Source: JBDKUD01 sp050943315
Lineage (GTDB): Bacteria; Bacillota; Syntrophomonadia; Syntrophomonadales; Syntrophomonadaceae
Length of the DNA: 26,457 nt
Assembly (NCBI GenBank): GCA_050943315.1
Contig: JBMNOY010000029.1
Location: 1-26,457 of the forward strand
Direction of reading: 5' to 3'
Under the pieces are notes generated by a model. That model did not search any database, had not been told where the DNA came from, and saw nothing but the letters and a program-made list of their open reading frames with translations. Shown here in pieces: positions 22,559 through 26,457 of this stretch. The first letter of the stretch is position 1. Each line of letters begins with the position of its first letter. A program made the position numbers and the translations under genes.

Positions 22559-24298
22559 ATGAAAAGATTAATGATAGGCAATGAAGCAATCGCTAGAGGT
22601 GCCTATGAAGCCGGAGCTACTGTAGCTACCGCCTATCCGGGAACACCCAGTACAGAGATTGTGTCTAACTTCGCCCAATTCGAAGATGTCTATGCGGAAT
22701 GGGCGCCTAATGAAAAGGTAGCTATGGAAGTAGGTGTCGGTGCATCTATTGGCGGAGCCCGCACTCTGGTAGCTATGAAACATGTAGGTGTCAATGTAGC
22801 CGCTGACCCCCTGTATACCTTTTCTTACACTGGTGTAACCGGAGGGTTAGTTATTGTTTCAGCTGATGACCCGGGAATGCATTCTTCCCAGAATGAGCAG
22901 GACAATCGCGGATACGGCCGTTTTGCCAAACTGGCCGTAATTGAACCGTCGGATAGTCAGGAAGCCAAGGATTATACCCGTCAGGCTTTTGAGATAAGTG
23001 AACAATTCGATACTCCCGTAATGCTACGCATTACAACTCGTCTGGCTCATTCCCAAGCCCTGGTCGAAGAGGGCAACCGGGAAGATGCAGTATTATATGA
23101 TTATAAGAAAAAACCGGCTAAGTACGTAATGCTTCCCGGATTTGCCCGGGAAAGGCATGTGGAAGTGGAAAAACGTATGCAACGGTTACAGGAGTTTAGT
23201 GAAACAACCAGTTTGAACCGGATAGAATGGGGCGACAAGAGCCTGGGAATCATCACCAGCGGTGTTGTTTATCAATATGTTAAAGAGGTCTTACCGGATG
23301 TTTCTATTCTCAAACTGGGACTGGTTAATCCCCTGCCCAGAAATCTGATATCATCTTTTGCCGATCAGGTGGACAGGCTGATAGTAATAGAAGAATTGGA
23401 ACCGGTTATTGAAGAACAGATAAAATCCTGGGGTATTAGTGTAGAAGGCAAAGAAATATTCGGCCTGCTGGGCGAGTATAGCCCAGAGATGATTGCCGAA
23501 AAACTGGCCGGGATAAAACCTGCCGATGGGTTTAACCTGGATAAAGAGATCCCCGCCCGGCCACCTTTACTATGCCCGGGTTGTCCTCACCGGGGGGTAT
23601 TTTATACCCTTAATAAAATGAAGCTTACGGTTATGGGTGATATCGGCTGTTACACCCTGGGGGCTTTGAGTCCGCTGGAAAGCATGGATGCCTGCGTTTG
23701 TATGGGTTCCAGTATTGGAACGGCGCTGGGTATGGAAAAAGCGCGCGGAAAAGATTTTGCCAGCCGGATGGTGGCGGTTATTGGAGATTCAACCTTTGTT
23801 CACTCTGGAATTACTCCACTGATTGATGTTGTCTACAATAAGGGAACATCGACGGTACTAATATTAGATAATGGTACTACAGCCATGACTGGACACCAAA
23901 ACCATCCCGCAACAGGGGTGACGGTTAAAAATGAGCCTGCACCCAAATTGGATATCGAAGCCCTGGTAAGGGCAATTGGGGTAAACCATATTCGCACCGT
24001 AGATCCCCTTAATCTCAATGAGCTTAGAAAGACTCTGGAAGAGGAGCTGAATCGGCGGGAGCCTTCGGTAATTATTGCCAGACGGTCTTGTGCCTTGTTG
24101 CCAAACTCTCCGGAAAAAGTCGAGTATTATGTTGATACCGAACTTTGCAAAGGCTGTAAATTATGCCTTAAGGTTGGATGTACCGGGGTTAAATTCCTGG
24201 ACGAAGAGAAAAAGGCAGTTATGAACACCTCTTGTGTCGGCTGTGGCATTTGCCCGCAGGTATGTACATTTGACGCCATAAAGAAAGTGGAGGGATAA
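22559..24298 (+). CDS. iorA: Indolepyruvate:ferredoxin oxidoreductase, alpha subunit
   Basis: 579 residues from ATG 22559, picked over an upstream in-frame ATG at 22535 because GGAGGAGGG lies correctly before it and homology begins with KRLMIGNEAIARGAYEAG. Order: pyrimidine-binding domain with AYPGTPSTE (about 25-33), a linker, then the thiamine-diphosphate domain with CPGCPHRG (about 340-347), GDIGCYTLG and the metal-site GDSTFVHSG. Two 4Fe-4S clusters close the protein (cysteines 530, 533, 536, 540 and a second CxxCxxCxxxC near 560-570). With IorB it decarboxylates aryl-pyruvates from Trp, Phe or Tyr to aryl-acetyl-CoA, passing electrons to ferredoxin. It is oxygen-sensitive, a mark of anaerobic amino-acid fermentation. 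Confidence 0.95.
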   Translation: MKRLMIGNEAIARGAYEAGATVATAYPGTPSTEIVSNFAQFEDVYAEWAPNEKVAMEVGVGASIGGARTLVAMKHVGVNVAADPLYTFSYTGVTGGLVIVSADDPGMHSSQNEQDNRGYGRFAKLAVIEPSDSQEAKDYTRQAFEISEQFDTPVMLRITTRLAHSQALVEEGNREDAVLYDYKKKPAKYVMLPGFARERHVEVEKRMQRLQEFSETTSLNRIEWGDKSLGIITSGVVYQYVKEVLPDVSILKLGLVNPLPRNLISSFADQVDRLIVIEELEPVIEEQIKSWGISVEGKEIFGLLGEYSPEMIAEKLAGIKPADGFNLDKEIPARPPLLCPGCPHRGVFYTLNKMKLTVMGDIGCYTLGALSPLESMDACVCMGSSIGTALGMEKARGKDFASRMVAVIGDSTFVHSGITPLIDVVYNKGTSTVLILDNGTTAMTGHQNHPATGVTVKNEPAPKLDIEALVRAIGVNHIRTVDPLNLNELRKTLEEELNRREPSVIIARRSCALLPNSPEKVEYYVDTELCKGCKLCLKVGCTGVKFLDEEKKAVMNTSCVGCGICPQVCTFDAIKKVEG

Positions 24299-24300
24299 AT

Positions 24301-24903
24301 ATGCAGAACCAGACCATGAACATTCTTATCGTAGGTGTGGGAGGCCAGGGCACTCTGCTGACCAGCCGTATAATAGCTGATGTGGCAGTTCAGATGGGAT
24401 ACGATGTAAAGGTATCAGAGATTCACGGCATGGCCCAACGAGGTGGCAGTGTGGTTTCCCAGGTAAGGTATGGGGATAAGGTATATTCACCAATAATTAA
24501 AAAAGGTGATGCCGATATTATACTGGCTTTTGAGAAAATAGAAGCGGCTCGCTGGCTGGATTATTTAAAAGATGATGGAATGGTTATTATAAATAATGAA
24601 AGAGTTGACCCGCTGCCAGTAATGACCGGCAAGGCTAAATACCCGGAAGACATTACTGCCAGGATCGAGAAATTGGTTGACCGCACTATTGTGGTAAATG
24701 CCACTGACATAGCGCAAAAATGCGGTAATATCCGAGTTGCGAACGTGGTCTTAGTAGGGATTTTAAGTACTGCACTGGGATTATCAGCAGAAGAAGTGGA
24801 AAAATCTATAACCAGAACCGTACCTGCTAAAGCATTAAAAGTTAATTTGGAGGCATTTCGTAAAGGATGCGAATTACTGTCTTTAGAGCAGCGGGTAGGA
24901 TAA
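24301..24903 (+). CDS. iorB: Indolepyruvate:ferredoxin oxidoreductase, beta subunit
   Basis: 200 residues, the normal IorB size, equivalent to the gamma domain of 2-oxoacid:ferredoxin oxidoreductases. The N-terminal NILIVGVGGQGTLLTSRII (about 8-26) and EIHGMAQRGGSVVSQVR (about 40-56) are the family signatures; they contribute to CoA binding and the interface with IorA. It starts two bases after the iorA stop with its GGAGGG site inside the iorA end, so the subunits are made together. A terminator follows. Confidence 0.95.
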   Translation: MQNQTMNILIVGVGGQGTLLTSRIIADVAVQMGYDVKVSEIHGMAQRGGSVVSQVRYGDKVYSPIIKKGDADIILAFEKIEAARWLDYLKDDGMVIINNERVDPLPVMTGKAKYPEDITARIEKLVDRTIVVNATDIAQKCGNIRVANVVLVGILSTALGLSAEEVEKSITRTVPAKALKVNLEAFRKGCELLSLEQRVG

Positions 24904-24942
24904 GATTTATTAGTATTCTTAAATCAAAATTATAGTACAATG

Positions 24943-24970
24943 AGCGGAAGGTTTTTACTTTCCGCTTTTT
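24943..24970 (+). terminator. Terminator of iorAB
   Basis: AGCGGAA (24943-24949) pairs with TTCCGCT (24959-24965) and runs into five T. It ends just before the ribosome site of the next gene. Confidence 0.8.
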
Positions 24971-24988
24971 ATTCAGGAGGTAAATTAG

Positions 24989-26224
24989 TTGCGCTGTACT
25001 ATTGAAGGGATAAGCTATGATGGGGCGGGAGTTACCAGAATAAAAGGCAAAGCCGTGTTTATACCGTTTGCTATTCCCGATGAAACCGTAGAAATCGATA
25101 TTGTTGAGGAAAGAAACAAATATTCTACCGCAAAGCTGCGCGAAGTTGTGAAACCATCACCCGAGCGGGTTGAACCGGTTTGTTCTTACTATTACCAGTG
25201 CGGTGGCTGCTCCTACCAACATATTGATTACTTCGGGCAGCTAAAGTACAAACGCCAGGTGGTGGTTGACAATCTAACAAGAATTGGAAAGATAACGGTT
25301 CCGGTAAATACCATTCTTGGAATGGAGTGCCCCTGGCGTTACCGCAATAAAGTCACCTGGCATGTGAGAAATGGCCGGCTGGGTTATTATGCTGATAATA
25401 CGGTTAGTCTGGTTCCTGTTGATGCTTGTTCATTGATAACCGAGCGGTTAGAGGAGGTAAGCAGAGTTCTCGCCCGGCAGCTTATCCAGACAAACAGCTC
25501 AAGTGATGGTGAAGTGGTTTTGCGGGAGTCGTCTGTCAACGGTGATATCATGGCAGTATTCCGACAAATAGAAGTGGTCCCTGCCCTGGTTGAATCACTA
25601 AAGCCTCATTGTTCTTCCATATATAATATGGAAGATAACCGGTTTAAACATATACATGGAAAAGCATTTCTGGACGAAAAAATTAACGATATCTCCTTTC
25701 GATTATCCCCGGGCTCCTTTTTTCAGGTTAATCACCGGCAAACCCTGATATTAATAGCTAAAGTACTAGAGTATTTGAATTTAAAAGGGGATGAAAATGT
25801 CCTCGATGCATATTGCGGGATCGGCAGCATTTCTTTACCGCTGGCCAAAACATGTAAAAGTGTACTGGGCGTAGAAAGCTTTACTGCCGCGGTGGAAGAT
25901 GCCCGCCTTAATGCGAAGTTAAACAACCTGGCTAATTGTGAGTTTCTGAGCGGTCCCTGTGAAAGAGTATTGCCCAAGCTAAAGAGAAGTTTTGATGCGG
26001 TGGTGCTTGATCCTCCCCGTGCGGGGTGCAAAAGAGCAGCGATCATGGCAATTACCGATAGGTTTCCGGCTAAAGTGGTATACGTATCCTGTAATCCCGC
26101 CACCTTGGCCCGTGACCTGGCTGTCTTTACTGAGCAAGGATATAGGGTCAAAGAAGTGCAGCCGGTGGATATGTTTCCGTGGACGCGGCACGTTGAGTGC
26201 GTGGTATTGATGTCGCGGCTGTAA
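24989..26224 (+). CDS. rlmD: RlmD/TrmA-family RNA (uracil-C5) methyltransferase
   Basis: 411 residues from TTG 24989, with AGGAGG eight bases before it; no ATG gives the full N-terminal TRAM domain (about 1-60). A 4Fe-4S cysteine cluster follows (CSYYYQCGGC, about 64-73, plus a later cysteine). The SAM domain has FFQVNHRQ (about 244-251), DAYCGIGSISL (about 272-282) and VLDPPRAGC (about 339-347), and the catalytic cysteine is C368 in SCNPATLARDL. It methylates uracil at C5 in rRNA (RlmD/RlmCD at positions 747/1939) or tRNA; which one cannot be told by eye. The gene symbol is therefore provisional. Confidence 0.88.
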   Translation: MRCTIEGISYDGAGVTRIKGKAVFIPFAIPDETVEIDIVEERNKYSTAKLREVVKPSPERVEPVCSYYYQCGGCSYQHIDYFGQLKYKRQVVVDNLTRIGKITVPVNTILGMECPWRYRNKVTWHVRNGRLGYYADNTVSLVPVDACSLITERLEEVSRVLARQLIQTNSSSDGEVVLRESSVNGDIMAVFRQIEVVPALVESLKPHCSSIYNMEDNRFKHIHGKAFLDEKINDISFRLSPGSFFQVNHRQTLILIAKVLEYLNLKGDENVLDAYCGIGSISLPLAKTCKSVLGVESFTAAVEDARLNAKLNNLANCEFLSGPCERVLPKLKRSFDAVVLDPPRAGCKRAAIMAITDRFPAKVVYVSCNPATLARDLAVFTEQGYRVKEVQPVDMFPWTRHVECVVLMSRL

Positions 26225-26245
26225 GCCTTGATATTACTGGCTTTT
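26223..26245 (+). terminator. Weak terminator after the methyltransferase gene
   Basis: AAGCC (26223-26227) overlaps the stop codon and pairs with GGCTT (26239-26243), followed by a few T. The stem is only five base pairs, so confidence is low. Confidence 0.35.
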
Positions 26246-26311
26246 CGCGTTTACATTCAACTTGTCTACTCGAGAGAAAGAGGGAAAACGCGTATATGGG
26301 AACATGTCGAA

Positions 26312-26350
26312 AACTCATATTTAATCCCCAAAAATTGATGGGGTTGAGTT
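26312..26350. other. Imperfect hairpin in the terminal non-coding stretch
   Basis: AACTCA (26312-26317) and CCCC (26326-26329) pair with GGGG (26340-26343) and TGAGTT (26345-26350). CGCGTTT (26246-26252) and AAACGCG (26286-26292) also mirror each other upstream. No gene is seen in 26225-26457; it may be the leader of a gene beyond the window. Confidence 0.25.
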
Positions 26351-26457
26351 AACACATTAGATAATGCCCATTTTTACATAGGATTGGGTAGCCAGAATGG
26401 ATGTACATTTTATAAAATCTGTCGATATTGTATTTAGAATAATATTTATTAAATCCA

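Noticed and set aside
25732..26151. Minus-strand ORF of 139 codons within the methyltransferase gene
   Set aside because: It is a shadow of the conserved SAM-binding region on the + strand and has no recognisable domain or ribosome site.

Overview
The window looks like chromosome of a spore-forming, probably anaerobic low-to-mid-GC Firmicute (Clostridia-like). The pointers are a T-box riboswitch, a YyaC-type sporulation gene, an SLH-anchored surface protein, a DnaD-family primosome gene and an indolepyruvate:ferredoxin oxidoreductase. Genus cannot be fixed from the sequence. Nearly all genes run on the + strand. No rRNA, tRNA, CRISPR array, intact insertion sequence or prophage was seen.

Layout. 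1-645: a small doubtful minus-strand ORF ending inside a REP-like inverted repeat. 646-1993: a YedE-type sulfur/selenium membrane transporter plus a TusA-like sulfur carrier, closed by a strong terminator. 1996-2098: the 5' end of a group IIC intron abutting that terminator, with no reverse transcriptase or 3' end. 2273-10204: a 2643-residue secreted SLH/NHL/YD-repeat protein, followed by a convergent lipoprotein gene. 11375-13419: a phasin-like protein and a UbiB/ABC1-family kinase-like protein. 13428-15408: promoter, alanine-type T-box, then overlapping alaR-alaT. 15532-17603: an unknown protein and a beta-CASP metallo-beta-lactamase. 17750-20688: promoter, a DnaD/DnaB_2-family protein, a divergent DnaB-type helicase and a small unknown protein. 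20811-22462: hisC-family aminotransferase and yyaC. 22559-24903: iorA-iorB. 24989-26224: an RlmD/TrmA-family RNA methyltransferase. 26225-26457: only weak hairpins.

The most notable item is the giant surface protein. From the carboxypeptidase/transthyretin-like domain through a fibronectin-plug-like segment, six NHL repeats, the YD-repeat shell and the RHS core, its domain order and many short motifs follow the extracellular part of animal teneurins as I remember them. The animal N-terminal membrane anchor and EGF repeats are replaced by a signal peptide and three SLH domains, and the C-terminal toxin-like domain by a glycine-rich tail. Second are the alanine T-box over an alaR-alaT pair, where both the specifier register and the antiterminator base point to tRNA-Ala, and the primosome-like operon with an unusual helicase. 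The amino-acid genes (alaT, the hisC-family gene, iorAB) together suggest amino-acid transamination and 2-oxoacid oxidation to reduced ferredoxin.
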